Part shown: positions 20,561-33,085 of the stretch, in pieces | How the letters are laid out: each line of letters starts with the position of its first letter | How positions within the stretch are numbered: position 1 is the first letter of the stretch | Origin: Oreohelix idahoensis | Taxonomy: Eukaryota; Mollusca; Gastropoda; Stylommatophora; Oreohelicidae | Direction of reading: 5' to 3' | DNA length: 64,000 nt | Assembly: GCA_024509875.1 (NCBI GenBank) | Contig: JAMPIV010004449.1 | Span: 1-64,000 of the forward strand | Position numbers and translations under genes: made by a program | Notes under the pieces: model-generated | What the model saw: only the letters and a program-made list of their open reading frames with translations | The model's database searches: none | Told to the model about the DNA's origin: nothing

Positions 20561-22610
20561 TCTCAAGCTGACAACTGCTTTCTTTGAAAATATTCAAGTA
20601 GACGTATGAGAGTGTACTGAAGTAGAAAGTGACTGCCTCCTGTCGTAACGCCCTTTATTGGGTTTCCTATCATCACAGTATACAACCTGAAATAATTCCA
20701 CACTGACATGGATAGTTACCATCAACAATGAACTTATCTAACACAGAATACGTCCTTATTAGCCCAAGTAATGTCTAGATGGGTCTGTCTTAATAACAAT
20801 GTTGGTAATTCGATCTCGATGACAGAAAGGGCTTCGCTGGTCATCTTATAGATAATGAAATTACATTTTCTTTTGTGTGTGTTGATAAAGATAGCACGGA
20901 AGAATAAATACATGATGAATGTGTTGTATGGATAAAGTTTGGGAGAAGAACAAAATTAGAAGAGGATACCTGATTTATGAGAGAACGTGCGATTTAAAGG
21001 CAAATGTAAATGCAGCGAGAAAGACACGAAAGATGTGGTCGAGAAAGAAAAAGCCCAAATTTTTGAGTGACTGTGTGGAAAAGAAAACTAGTTAGGAAAG
21101 CAAAGAAATATATTGCTACAAATACTGGCCAACATGCTACAAGGCTCCAACTCTCTTTGACATCTTTTCTAGAGTTTGGTGTCCCCATATAACAAAGGAC
21201 GCTATTTGCCATTTTGTCACAAGTATATCCGTCTCAGTAAAAAATATTTGACTAACATTAACGCTGCAACAGCTACTTTTGATCGCAACAGAAAAAAATG
21301 CTAATCGGGACAAATGATTAAATAGCAGAAGGTTTATTTTATGTAATCAATTTATTCAACTGGGTTGATAGACTTTTCTTTCACAATGCACGATTTAGTT
21401 ATAAAAATCTACAAACCTGCATCTCATTTATATAAGAAATTCTTATAAAGTATGGTTTAAAATAATCCAGTACATCTTTAAATGACATGAATTTGCGACA
21501 GCTATCAGATGTGTCACGCCTTTTTAATCATTAAAAAAAAAAACATATATAGAAGAAAGTCAAAGGCCACCCTCCATAAAAAACAAAAACAAAAACAAAC
21601 AAACAAAAACAACGAGACCAACGAAAAAACACAAACAAACAAACAACCCCCCCCCCCCCAAATAAAACAAACAGAAAAATTAATGGAAAGCAGTGAAAAT
21701 TACAAATTAACAAACTTGTTTCTGAATGGTTATAATAATTGCTTCATGCCTTACTTCTTATTCTGTTCTTAAATGTCCTTTCTTGAGCACATTTCTGATA
21801 AGTAGAATTTCTGATAATTAGAAGTATTTTAAATGGCACACATGGACTTCTGCTTATAAATAAAGATACGGTAATTAACAGGTACTCGTTGGACATAAAG
21901 GATGGCACAAGACACAAGAAAAGAAAATATAAGTTCTTGTCTGTTGTGTTACCGGGGCCCGAAAGGGGAGCAAAGAATGGTAACACTGTACCCTACCATA
22001 CATGTCGTAAAAAAAGACTAAGATGGGTTGGGCATATATATATATATTGTGTGATTGTGTGTGCTTATGTGTGTGTAATTACATAGGTCCATTACTGCAA
22101 CTGGCCCTAACGTAGGAAGCGTCATCAAATCACTTCACGCCTTCATTGACTAGTGACCTGCCTCCTCTGCTGAATTTTGTGACACACCTGGTAAGGCGCA
22201 GTTTTATGCTGCTATTGTGTTAACCCCAGCACGGAGACTACATCTAACAAATACATAATTTAATAAGAAAGACAGAGCGATAGACGGGGAGAAAACGATG
22301 CATAAAGAGAGCGAAGTAATTAACATAGGATTAAATCGGGCAATGAAAAAATCATTCATGAGAAGGCAATTACGCGGGAACGTGTTGAGGATACCTCACA
22401 AGTGAGATGGTTCGGACATTCATGTGGCAAAAAAATGTCTTCATAATTATTCTACGTCTGATCACATTCCTATCATCTTGGATTATATTCTGTCGTTTAC
22501 TTTTAAACGTAGGTTTTTTAAACGGCTCCAGCGTATCTACCGCCCTAGACAGACAGCTAATTTGCTGTACCCAGTAGGTATGTATGTATGTATATGTGTG
22601 TGTATGAATG
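20561..22610. other. No gene; low-complexity A-rich and poly-C tracts
   Basis: Contains an (AAAC/AAAAC)n tract at about 21575-21640 and a run of 13 C at about 21647-21659. The frames here come from this composition. No mobile element recognised. Confidence 0.5.
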
Positions 22611-22612
22611 TA

Positions 22613-23399
22613 CGAGGCGTGTTCAAATGAAACCCGACCATGCTGCGCCAAGTGGACATTCGTAGGAGGAGCACGATGACGTCACATCTGACGTAATAAG
22701 CACATACGAATGTACAAGTGTGTAAGTATTCATTGGTTGTGCTGCAGACCGTTAAAATAATGCCCGGTGTGGTAAGGAATCCGTCCAAAAAATCCAAGTC
22801 ACAGATTTCCGCCGGTAAGGTTATGCTGACCGCATTTTTTGACCATGAAGGCCTTCTATTGGTAGACTTTAAAGAGCCTAGCGAGAACATCAATGCCATC
22901 CGCTACAAAGACACACTAGACAACCTGCATACAGCCATCAAGAATAAACGACCCGGCATGCTTTCGCGTGGTGTGATTCTGTTGCACGACAATGCTCGTC
23001 CACATATTGCGAACATTGTGCAGGAAGCGTTAGCAAGGAAAAGGTGGGAAGTTCTGCCACACCCAGCCTACAGCCCCGATCTGTCACCATGTGACTTTCA
23101 TTTGTTCGGACCCTTAAAAAATCTCTAAAGGGACAACGATTTGACTCCGATGCAGACGTCAGGGCCTCGGTGACCAAATGGTTCAATAAGCAACCAAAGT
23201 CATTTATCTCGGACGGCATCCGCCGTCTACCCAAGCAGTGGGATGCGTGTCTGAATGCCTATGGTGACTATTTCTAAAGGACCCCAGTGAGTACTTGCTT
23301 CATAACAATTGCTGTATTTAATTCTACTACTCCTGCTGATGTACCTTACATATATTTGTTATAAAGCCACTGGGACGGGTTTCATTTGAACACACCTCG
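22613..23399 (+). mobile_element. mariner element with internal deletion
   Basis: Terminal inverted repeats of 24 bp (22613-22636, CGAGGCGTGTTCAAATG...; and 23376-23399 in reverse complement) differ at one position and are bounded by TA on both sides (22611-22612 and 23400-23401), the mariner target duplication. At 787 bp it is shorter than a full mariner (about 1.3 kb), which fits the missing N-terminal half of the transposase. Confidence 0.93.
22718..23277 (+). pseudogene. mariner transposase, C-terminal half
   Basis: The frame has KKSKSQISAGKVMLTAFFDHEG, then LLHDNARPHIAN with the second catalytic Asp, and exactly 34 residues later the third Asp in SPDLSPCDFHLF: the DD34D signature of mariner. 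One A is missing in an A-run near 23116-23122, which shifts the frame to a stop at 23128. The shifted frame continues as RFDSDADVRASVTKWF... QWDACLNAYGDYF and ends at 23277. The HTH DNA-binding region and the first catalytic Asp are deleted. Not functional. Confidence 0.93.
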
Positions 23400-23404
<5 letters not shown>

Positions 23405-23443
<39 letters not shown>

Positions 23444-23703
23444 CTTAACCAGCGGCACTTGGGCTTTCAGCCCTTCGGCCCAATGACATATCATTGCGAG
23501 GCTGGGGAACCTGAGGACTTTCCTTCCAACCCGGTCAGGAGCTTCGCTCCTTCCCATCCACAGAGGGTTTATCACAGGAGCCGTTCAGGCTATTCAGTCA
23601 AATTTCCGGCCGTAAACATTTCTTCAAACGCCGACGCCCGGGTTTGAACCATGAACACCTGGTCGCCAGTACAACGCCGAAGCCATTACACCAGCGCGGC
23701 TCC
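23405..23703 (-). mobile_element. tRNA-derived SINE inserted at the mariner right end
   Basis: On the minus strand it starts at about 23703 with GGAGCCGCGCTGGTGTAATGG (A box) and has B-box GGTTCAAACCC. The body includes AGGAGCGAAGCTCCTGACC, and it ends with CCAAGTGCCGCTGGTTAAG plus a poly-A tail (poly-T at 23406-23443 on the plus strand). A 12-bp target duplication CACCTCGTATAT flanks it (23393-23404 and 23704-23715). The left duplicate is the last bases of the mariner right inverted repeat and its TA, so the SINE arrived after the mariner. A related 3' fragment is at 46.46-46.61 kb. Confidence 0.92.
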
Positions 23704-23715
23704 CACCTCGTATAT

Positions 23716-25440
23716 GTATAAATGTCACGGGATTGTCTCCTCTGCTCCGCACTAGTGGTCAAACAATGGCCGAGTATAATGAAGACGGTATTCAAAGGTA
23801 TGAACCTTCGCTCAAGATTACTCTTGGCAGAGATATAAATATAAGAATGATGCTTCTACTTTCAGGGAGCCTCACAGGAATTTTAAGAAAACAAGCATAG
23901 CAACTGAGGTTATCTAAGCCGTCATAAATTTGTATCTTCCCGCCCCTTCTGTGAGGAAAAAGAAATTTGCTCGTATTGTCTGAGCCCCCAACTGAAATGA
24001 TTCAGTAAAATATTACTTTAATAGCTCTGGATGGTTATGTGCTTAAAATAACTGATTCATAACGGTGCAATTCACTCAATAATGATTAAATAAACTATCA
24101 ATTTATATTTACAGATAACAAATTAAATAATCAATTATAGTTAACAAAGTTAAAGTAGAGTAGTGTATGAAAAATGAAGCACTGATGTTTTCATCACTGG
24201 TAATGATTTTAAAGTGGCTATCGTTTAAAAAAAGTTCTTTTGCTGGGCCTGAATGTAAACCGTAACTAGCCAGGTGTTGACGATGATTTGTTGTTGGTGT
24301 TGGGTTCCGTCACTGTTGGTTCTGATGGGTGTTATTGACTATTCCGTCAATCGTCAAATTATGTGGCTGTAGTACGTCCCTGGCGGTAATGCTGGTGGTA
24401 ACCACTTCAATTGTCAAGGCAACCGTCTTGATGACCCGTCTAATGTAGACGTCTAACATAGACTGCAACCACAGACTTAAATTACAAACTGAGAGAAAAC
24501 AAATGTCCCTTCTAAGCATAGGATCCCCTGAAATGAGAATCAGGCGCCCTCTGCTTCCATTCAGCAACTTCATCTTCCTCAGAAATTTTACCTTCGCTGA
24601 GCATTAATGTTAAAAGTGCGTTTGGACAGCGGATAACGACCATTGCATTATTTAAACGTTTGAATATACACATAAACGTGTTAAAATGTTAATATAATCA
24701 ACACCATAATGTCATCATCATCAACTCCGTGCTCCACGTGGAGCCTGGGGCTACCTCTGCTTTTGGGCTCCTTGTGAGGAAACCCGCACAAAGCAGTCAC
24801 CAGCTCTAGCAGTGGTGGTTCATGAATCCAATCTGTTTATATGCTGAAGTTGCTATCCTCTTATCAACCTGTACATCCACAAGCAATTTACACATGTTTA
24901 ATGCAAAAATATAAAATTATAAAACTCCTATTATCGGGATTGAGTTTACAGACTTTTTGCACAAGAAAAGCTTTCGAATATAGTCGGGCCACTGGTTTTA
25001 AGAGACCGTCTTTAAGGTGATTGGGGTATTACTTTAATTATAATTCCAATGTTATTATGTATGTAGGTTCCAAGTACTCGTGGTTTCCAGTATCATACTC
25101 GAGTTTTCTTTCTATATAACATCAGAAGATCCTCTAATACTTTATCCTGTCCTTATGTTGGATTCCTGTTTATATCGGTATCCTGGATGTCAGAAATTTT
25201 TTTGGACGAGATGGAAATGCAGTGAAGTATTCTAAAAATTATAAGGGACAAGTTCGCCCACACATCCATGTGGTTTCGTTGGAAAAAGCTCCAATCATGT
25301 GGTTTATTTTAACACTTCCATGCCAACCCAGCCACGAATTAGTGTCTGATTTTGGTAGGGGTATTTGCCCCCACTACCTTCGTGTAGAACATTCTTCGCG
25401 ACCACCATAAGATATTTTCTTTACATGTAATTTACCTATT
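23716..25440. other. No recognisable gene
   Basis: A short (ATC)n run at about 24711-24724 followed by CCGTGCTCCACGTGGAGCC looks like the tail of an old LINE/SINE-type repeat. Otherwise nothing identifiable. Confidence 0.4.
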
Positions 25441-25444
25441 TCAT

Positions 25445-25975
25445 CTACCTGTCTTTCATGACCATACAAGGTCTTGCTTCTTCTGTTTCGAACATCCTGT
25501 TTACAAACTCAATACTTCCCAGATCAAACATTATAATCTCCTCCCAGATGTTATTTCCATTTAATTGTTTATCACCGCAAAGTCCATCTGAAAGAAGTGT
25601 GACCGTGTGGCCAGAAGGATGTAATTTTAGACTGAGTAATAGTTGTCGATCTAGTCTAAGGTGTATATTTGTGCTCATGTTGGCATTCTCACACGGGAAT
25701 GGGCGATCTAAACGAAACACACCGTTGCCATCCGTGAAGAAGACAAACGTGTGAGACGCAGGAGATATAATCAGAGACAGCCTTCGGGTTTTAGACATCT
25801 TAGCGCTGTCTGATACCAGAGGAACACACCTTGTTGAGCACAAAACCGTGAGAGGTGTGACTCCGGGCAACATATATCGTGGGAATGTTACCACTAGTGG
25901 GCGGACCTTGAATTGTGTACGATTGGGAATATATTCCTTACTAAAATGTGATCTTATGTCATCCAAACTGAGCAT
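25445..25975 (-). CDS. Hypothetical protein, 176 residues
   Basis: The longest frame in the window that I cannot tie to a mobile element. From ATG 25975 it runs uninterrupted to a TGA near 25445. Composition is balanced, with beta-type stretches (VRPLVVTFPRYMLPGV, LSLIISPASHTFVFFTDGNGVF, RQLLLSLKLHPSGHTVTLLSD) and a polar C-terminus (NGNNIWEEIIMFDLGSIEF). There is no signal peptide, membrane segment or known motif. It may be an exon of a larger host gene, a single-exon gene, or chance. I saw no clear splice acceptor or TATA box upstream. I do not recognise the family and give no function. Confidence 0.3.
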   Translation of the reverse strand: MLSLDDIRSHFSKEYIPNRTQFKVRPLVVTFPRYMLPGVTPLTVLCSTRCVPLVSDSAKMSKTRRLSLIISPASHTFVFFTDGNGVFRLDRPFPCENANMSTNIHLRLDRQLLLSLKLHPSGHTVTLLSDGLCGDKQLNGNNIWEEIIMFDLGSIEFVNRMFETEEARPCMVMKDR

Positions 25976-28160
25976 AGGACTCCTGATTTGCTCCCTAGAG
26001 GGATGGGCGGAGCTTTGCCTGAGACTTTGGGTGCCGGGGAGTATAGGTAAGATTTAAACTAAAAGATTTGAAGGCTTCAGTCAGAGCTGAGAAGTAGCCA
26101 GATCGTCTTCTTGTGCAAAACGCGCCCTCGTATGATACCCAAGTGAGGTTCCGGCTGTTGCATAGTTGCGTCTGTGCTAAGAGAACTAACGACATTGAGG
26201 TATGCTTACCTATGAGAACATTTTATAATACTTAACATTTAGTAACCTTAGACGTTTAATGTTTAGAAGTTAATGCTTTTTAGCGCTTGTCTACCTATAG
26301 TTTGATACAAGCTGATTTGCGATGTTTGTGTTGTCTAGTGTAATTTCACGTATATCTCATCTCATCGCTATTTTCAACCGTGAGACTGTGTGTTAAATGT
26401 GTAAAGTACTAAATGATTTCATTAGAGGAATTCTAATGCCGCATTGCGCTGTATACAAGTGTGTACGTATTACCATTATTATTATTTGTGTAGTGTTAAG
26501 TAATAGTTATATTGCATTCTTGTGAGCCGTAAGTGTCGTTAATTTTACAACTGTGATTTTTGTGAGAGAAAGATTAGCGTACCCTCAAGCTCCGTGAGTA
26601 GCCTATGACTATTACATTTAGTATAGAGCTGTAAAAATAGAGTATATATCTGCTTGTTCTTTAGAGCAGCTAGTCCTCTTACATACTGATAAAATGATGT
26701 CATTTACACCAGTGCGCGGTGTGGAATATTTCATCATAGATAGAAGTGTTTCATTTTAGTTTTCTCTCGCACGATGATGTAGTTAGTATTTAGTAGGAGT
26801 ATGAAGGCATTATTGTTGACTGAAATATGTTTTTTGTATGATTACACATACATACAGACCTGCATGAACACACACACACACACATGGACATATAAGCGCA
26901 TCTACCAGCATATTTTCACACATGTGTAACACCTCACACACAACCTACACACACACACACATGGACATATAAGCGCATATACTTGCATATTTTTACACAT
27001 GTGTATGCATTATTACGTAGATGATGTTTGTCCATTAGAACGATGCTAGTTTATTTTATTTCAGAGAGTCCAACAGTCTGTGCTGTGTTATATGGTGTTA
27101 CGAAGAGAATACCTAAATAGCTAGGTTATACGGTGTTGCATAGGAATTACCTACAAAGTATACTTGTGGACAACATTGTTTTCTGTATGATTCATATGCT
27201 TCCTGATAGGGTTTTATTAAAAAAACTGGGACCCCTGTCATCAAGAGAGTTTTTCTGTGACTGCGGAACGCGTGTGAAAGTAGGCCAGAGAGAGTGACGA
27301 CAACATTACACACGAATTCCTATTCTTCTTCAGGCACCGTCTTCACACTGTCACAGAAGTATTAAATTACTGTCCGAGTCTTAATCTCCAGCAATATGGT
27401 CATTTCCTCCATCCCAGTGAGATCAGCGTGTATTTTATCATGTCATGTTTGCGAGCTCGCACCTTGTAATGCGACAACCTGGTAGCATGTATCTTCCCTA
27501 GAAATAAAGTCTGAGTTAACAATAGGAGTGTCGCTCAGTGTAGACTCTTACTCCGTCTGGATCTAGCGATAAGTAAAAATCAATGTGGCAAGTCCACTTC
27601 TTCGCTACGCGTCTGTGATAACAAAGGAGAAAATAACCAGGAGAGAGGGGTGGGTGAGAGGTGTGACAAGATGTGATTAGAAAACCTTGAACGATGAAAG
27701 CGAAACAATGATACAGAGCGTGTGAGAAAAAAACAATAGAAAATGCACAGGAGAGATGGAGTTCACAGAAAAATGTAGCAATCGAAGATTTGACTTGTCA
27801 CAATATATAAAATCGAATTTTTAAAAAAAATTAAAAATACTCACACAAGCACATGGAACATGCCATAAATCTGCTAATAAAAAAAGAAAAGCTACAAAAT
27901 ATAAGATATTGTGTTTTTTTTTTTCTAGTTCGCATCAAGGTAAAGTCGGCCCTTGTTTTAAGTTAGCAAACAAGTTCTGACAAGTTAGCAAACTGAAATA
28001 AAAGTGCATGTAGCAATAAAATCCTAAAGAAATAAGGTACACAGAAATAAGTAGTCTTTATTAGAATAAGAGACAAAGAAAATAAGTTGCGATCACATGG
28101 TCTTCTTCAGGGAGAAACGTAGGAAGACATCTGAGAAAAGAAAATAACTAATCGAAATGT
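25976..28160. other. No gene; AC microsatellite with local duplication
   Basis: Around 26868-27005 a segment made of (AC)n, ATGGACATATAAGCGCAT and TTTACACATGTGTA occurs twice in tandem with small differences. The remainder has no recognisable feature; an AATAAA sits at 27501. Confidence 0.45.
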
Positions 28161-28164
28161 GTGA

Positions 28165-28510
28165 AAGTAGACAAGATACTAACCCACACATGATAACCGC
28201 TCTTCAATCAATACCCTTTAGCTCCCCGAGAAGCAAAGGACTTCAACAAACACATGCCAAGTCTTCATGTCCTGTGCCATCCGCTCAAGATCTTTCCATG
28301 TTTTCCTCATCATTTTCACCTCTGTATCTAGTTCTCTTCTTCGTGTGTTTTGCGGTCTACCTCTGCCTCTCTTTCCCTGTGGATTCAAGAACAATGACTG
28401 CCTTGTAATGCTATCAACAGGTTTCCTCAATGTTTGTCCTATCCCTCGCCAGCGTCTTCTTCTCAACTCTTGTTCCACTGTCACTTGTCTGGTTCTTGTC
28501 ATTGTCACGA
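28165..28510 (-). pseudogene. LINE ORF2 C-terminal fragment
   Basis: A minus-strand frame (28508 to 28218) reads RRRRWRGIGQTLRKPVDSI, then NPQGKRGRGRPQNTRRRELD and KTWKDLERMAQDM. This is the conserved C-terminal tail (WIGHTLRK... GKRKRGRP... TW) of an endonuclease-type non-LTR retrotransposon. RT and endonuclease are absent upstream. Related tails occur at 10.1 and 56.1 kb. Confidence 0.85.
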
Positions 28511-28525
28511 GTGGTTTGCAGAGGT

Positions 28526-28590
28526 TGTCTGAGACAAGACAAAAAGTCTGAGTGACGTCTGAGACAAGACAAAGGTCTGAGTGAAGACTG
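28526..28590. repeat. Short direct repeat
   Basis: GTCTGAGACAAGACAAA followed by GTCTGAGTGA occurs twice (about 28528 and 28557), then decays. Local duplication only. Confidence 0.8.
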
Positions 28591-30189
28591 AGAAGATAGA
28601 CGGGTTATGGTGTTGAATGGTGATGGAGTGAATTATAGCTATTAGGAGTAAAAGATCAGAAAAATTACTCTTCCCTCCTGACACTCAATGACTATGTTTC
28701 AAAACTATTTTCACTCCGCCTCTATCTCTGCTTGTAGTAAGGACCAGTGCACGTTAGTGACTCCACAAACAATCAAGTACAAGTACAGATAGGAAAGTCG
28801 TCTGATCCGCAGATTGATGGTCTAATGTATTAACATAAATATGGCAATACAATAAAAAATGTCCAATCACAAACCATCAAATCATAAAAATGCATTTAAC
28901 AAACATGAGAGACAAACAATGATGGTAATGATAAGAATCATCAGAATAATCAACATAGACGGGTACCAATGAGCTTGGCTCTCACGTCTTGGTATTTCAA
29001 ACTCCCACTATTATTGGCCTAGATATTCTACTACTTCTTCAGCAGGGAACCCTGAAATAAAGAAGTCACTACACACACCCAATTTCCCGCTGAATTCTTC
29101 TGCTCAGCAACACAGCTGTTCAATCCAACTTAACGTACCTGTCCCGCAGTTACTTCAAGCTCCCCCTCACCACAATTTATCTGAGTGCACTTCCCAAAGT
29201 CCTTCTTTGTCAGCACAGTTGTGTTTATATTGCGCTTGAATTACAGCTGTTGGCGGATCGCAGACGGAGATATGATAACCCTTTCCTCTATCTATGCTGC
29301 TGACAATCCGTGGAGCTAACCCAAAACTATAACCCCACCACCAAAAAAAAGAATTTTTAGGACAAATGTTAAGTCCTCTAGATGTACATGTGTGCTTTAA
29401 ATCCAGGATCTAGAGGGGTGGCGATGAAGGCGCTCAAGATTAAGTATGCGTTGAAGGTAATAAATCCACTATTGGCGCAGGTCCGCCACTCCTGTGACAG
29501 CGCATGATAATATGGATGAAGTAGCTCTATGAAGTTGATGCCAGTTGAGCAAGGGAATTGCCCCGAATGTACACGTAGTAGGGTGTCCAAAAATAAAACA
29601 ACTTTCATAGGTAGGAACACCCCAATGTAAAGGGTTAGTAGATTTATCCTGCCTTTCCATGAAGGCAATCCCGGCCGATGGCTCAGAAGTCCATTAACTC
29701 AGTCGGAGTTAACCGGTTCTCGCGAGATTGTGAAGAAATTCCCACTGTAAAAGTAAACTGCACACAGATCTATTCCCATCTCTCGACAGATGTTCCAGGG
29801 ACTTAAAGCATTTAGAGATAGGAGGGGACTCAATATATACTAAGAATCCTGTCACAGGTGGTCAAACACATGAACAGAAAACGAAGAAAAACGACGTAAC
29901 GATTCCCGGAGGATTACTCCTGTCGTCGCACTACAAGAACATTGCGTAACAGAGCGACCGCTCTTACGCTGCGAGGGTCCCAGGCTGTCCTTGGACTCAA
30001 AGACCGGAGGGGGAAGTATCTGCAGCCCAACAACACAAGAGTCTCGGACGCGTCACTCTTACCAGCATTAATAGACCTTTAATCTCAGCTGGCCACTTTC
30101 GCGGGAGCAGCATGGAGTTAACTTGTCAGACCAAAGTGACATGCTAGCAACGACCGAAAACTAGAAAAAAATATGAAAAATGGGCGTGC
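28591..30189. other. No recognisable feature
   Basis: Short frames (for example 29378-29668 minus) lack domains. It forms the left flank of the insertion at 30195. Confidence 0.4.
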
Positions 30190-30194
30190 CTACA

Positions 30195-32408
30195 TATCGT
30201 AAAATGTTACATCTGTATGACACCACGCTCAAATTCACCGCTCATAAACTAACTATTGTATTTTAAATCTATAAATAACTACAATATTTGAAATTTTTCT
30301 GAGGGCAAAGTCCATTTACCGCTAAAAATGTAACTAGAGAATTTGAATTTTTCTACTACCCCAGGTTAAAAGTTACTACCCCCATACACCCACCCTAATA
30401 TATATCGAAGGACGTAGTCAAAATTAACAACCAATCAAAGTGTTACCTCGTTTTGTAGAATCAAGAAAAAAATTTGGTTGTAGTGGCAAAAATGCCGATT
30501 CTGTGTTTTTGACCAAAATTAAATAATTTATTTCTCAATAACTAAATGGAATTAGAATGAAAGGGATATCTTGAATTATAGCGCTGATATTGATTAATAT
30601 ATTAACCTAAAGATTCCCACTTAGTAAAATTATCTTGACTTAGAAAAATTTAATTTACTGATATTTTAGATCAGGGTAAAACTACAATTAATTACAAAAA
30701 AATTACCCAGATGAAACTGTTAAGGAATAACCAAAGGAAAATTAGATAGAACGATAGAGGTAAATTGGCCGTTTAATTATCACTTTTTATATTTGAAATC
30801 GGTCCATAAATAACGGAGATATAAAATACCCAAATGAAATCAGGCGAACGAACACACTTAGAATCGCTCCAGTTATAATCCAAAAATGGTTAATTTTTTT
30901 TACTCGACTTCTGATTGGTTAGGAGTAGGGTAATAAAATTTACAACTACTTGAAAAATCAGGCCATTGTAGTTTGAACCGCCATTTGAAAAACTAACAAG
31001 CACTGCCAAGTTGAGATCAGCGGGAAAGCCTTGTGACCAAGCTTTTGCCGTCTGGACGATAAAGCAGTCTGAAAACCTATTTACTGATAGTCAAGCTTGT
31101 GCATGTGTTATTATTCTTTACTTGGGGTAAGACAAATAAGTTTATTTGTAATATATTGACATGTAGGCCACAGGCTGTGTGTGTGCCGCCCTATTTTATT
31201 TCGATACTGCCAATTGGGAGAGGTTACGACGACCTAAGTAGGAATGTGTCTAAAAGCAGACTTATTGGGAAGTGAAAAATAAATGTGTTTGTAAATTTTC
31301 CATAAAATGTTGCGACTGTAAGTCCAGTAGAAAATAAATTGATAGTGACTTCTGGAGTGACACAATGTTCCAATAACATGTGAAACCATGCATATAATGT
31401 TAGGAAGAAGTAATTAACAGGTCACAAGATATATTTGTACACCACTGCTGATTCTATAGAAGACAATCAATGCTTAAGGAACAGTGGCCTTGATGCCATA
31501 TGGGAAAAAGAATGAAAACACAGGATTGAGTGTAGTCAAGGAAACTTAGAGTCTGGTGCACATGGTCAGCACACATGGCTGACCCCAGGTAAGATTACTA
31601 TCGATTAGTTTTGGAATTGTTATAGACAGGCTCTAAAGGGAAGGACATTTTCCTTCTCATTCCAGGGTTTCATTGCCAGTCAAAAGTGTTGCAGAAAACT
31701 TGGAAAAGAAACAACCTGTGGGCAGTGAAGGCCCATCAATAACCAGTGAAGCCCAAAATCAGTATCTTCATCCAGGAGGAAACACTATTTGATTGATCTT
31801 GTATATTCTGGAGCCAACAGTATCGGATAGGCTTGCCAGTTAAGTCCCTTACTAAGGGCGATTGATAGTTCATCACAATTCCACCCAACACAATAAAGAG
31901 AATTTCCTGGGGAGTGATGTAAAGAACAGACTCTCAAATAACTGACTAGTGTAATAACAAGCATTGAAATCAGACTGCGGGGTACTCATTACAGTGACCT
32001 TTCCTTTTGTTACAAGTGATGAACAAAGTTTCCACCTTATTCATTTATATTCTGTAAATAAATATTTTCTTGATTTGACCATTCCTGTCCCAAAAGATTG
32101 AGTTACAGGAAGATTAAAAATTGTATATATATCCCTGTATATATCAAAACTTACACACAGTCTTACTTACTTGATTTTATTGAGTTAAAGTTCTGTTTGA
32201 AATTATTAATTCCTCATAATAAATACATTACTCTAGACACGTAGCCAAATAACACAACAGAGATTAATGTACACTGGGTGAGATCAGAAGAGGTAGCGGA
32301 TAGGGACCCTGAGAAACACATCATCATCACTCTTACTCAGGGAACTTACATAGCTTGACCTCACCTTGTTAACCTTTAATTTTATTAACATCAAAACCTC
32401 TTATCACA
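30195..32408 (+). mobile_element. TG...CA repeat family, copy 3 (2.2 kb, solo-LTR-like)
   Basis: A perfect 5-bp duplication CTACA (30190-30194 and 32409-32413) flanks a 2214-bp segment beginning TATCGTAAAAT (TG mutated to TA) and ending ...ATCACA. Its last 400 bp align with the insertions at 57.1 and 59.8 kb: an ATTCCTGT...GAGTTACAGGAAGAT hairpin-like block, CTAGACACGTAGCC, and GGGACCCTGAGAA. CTGTAAATAAATATT offers an AATAAA polyadenylation signal near 32055. No coding frame. TG...CA ends, 5-bp duplications and a polyadenylation signal point to a long solo LTR or a non-autonomous LTR element. I see no internal RT or gag. Confidence 0.75.
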
Positions 32409-32486
32409 CTACAATCAAGGAGTAGTTAGGGGAGATGGTAGCTACACACTAGGGCCAAATGTTGAACCCAACATCACAGTAATCAA

Positions 32487-33085
32487 TTCCACATTTGTGA
32501 CTTTGTCATACCATTTCAGTCCTTCTATTCTACGCAAGCAACCATTTATAAAAGTCTGTAGCTTTTTGGTTGTTTTTTTTTTTTGCTCTCCATGTCTCAG
32601 AGCCATACAATAGGACTGACTTGAAATTTGAGTTGAAGATACTTATTTTCGTGTTGGACTTGATTTCTGTTGTTCTCCATTTGTTTCCCAATACAATGAA
32701 AGCTCTTCTTGCTTTTTGTATTATTATTTTTTTTTTTTTTTGATATCGCTGTCTGTACCTCCAACTCTGCCTATATTTGCTGCCAAGATATGTGTACGAT
32801 TCTACATACTTTAGTGGTGTTTCTTCAAATACAACCTTGTTGTATTTCTTGCATTTATTCTTATAATCTTTGTCTTTTCCCTGTGTATTTCAGGCTCACT
32901 TGTTGTGACCTCTCATCGAGAATTTTCATTTTCTCTTGCATCTGATTATGGTTATGGAACAAAAGGGACAAGTCATCTGCAAAATCCAGGTCATCAAGCT
33001 GTTTAGTTAGATTCCACTGGATTCCATTTATGTTGTGTGATGTCGATGTTTTCATAACCCGATCTATTGCTAGTAAGAAAAGAAA
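32487..33085 (-). pseudogene. LINE reverse-transcriptase fragment (palm and thumb)
   Basis: The minus strand reads FLLAIDRVMKTSTS, NGIQWNLTKQLDDLDFADDLSLL with the RT catalytic box FADD, then HNQMQEKMKIL. Stop-ridden remnants of the thumb (MALRHGE) continue down to about 32490. It belongs to the same family as 10.3-10.9 kb. Many stops; inactive. Confidence 0.85.
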
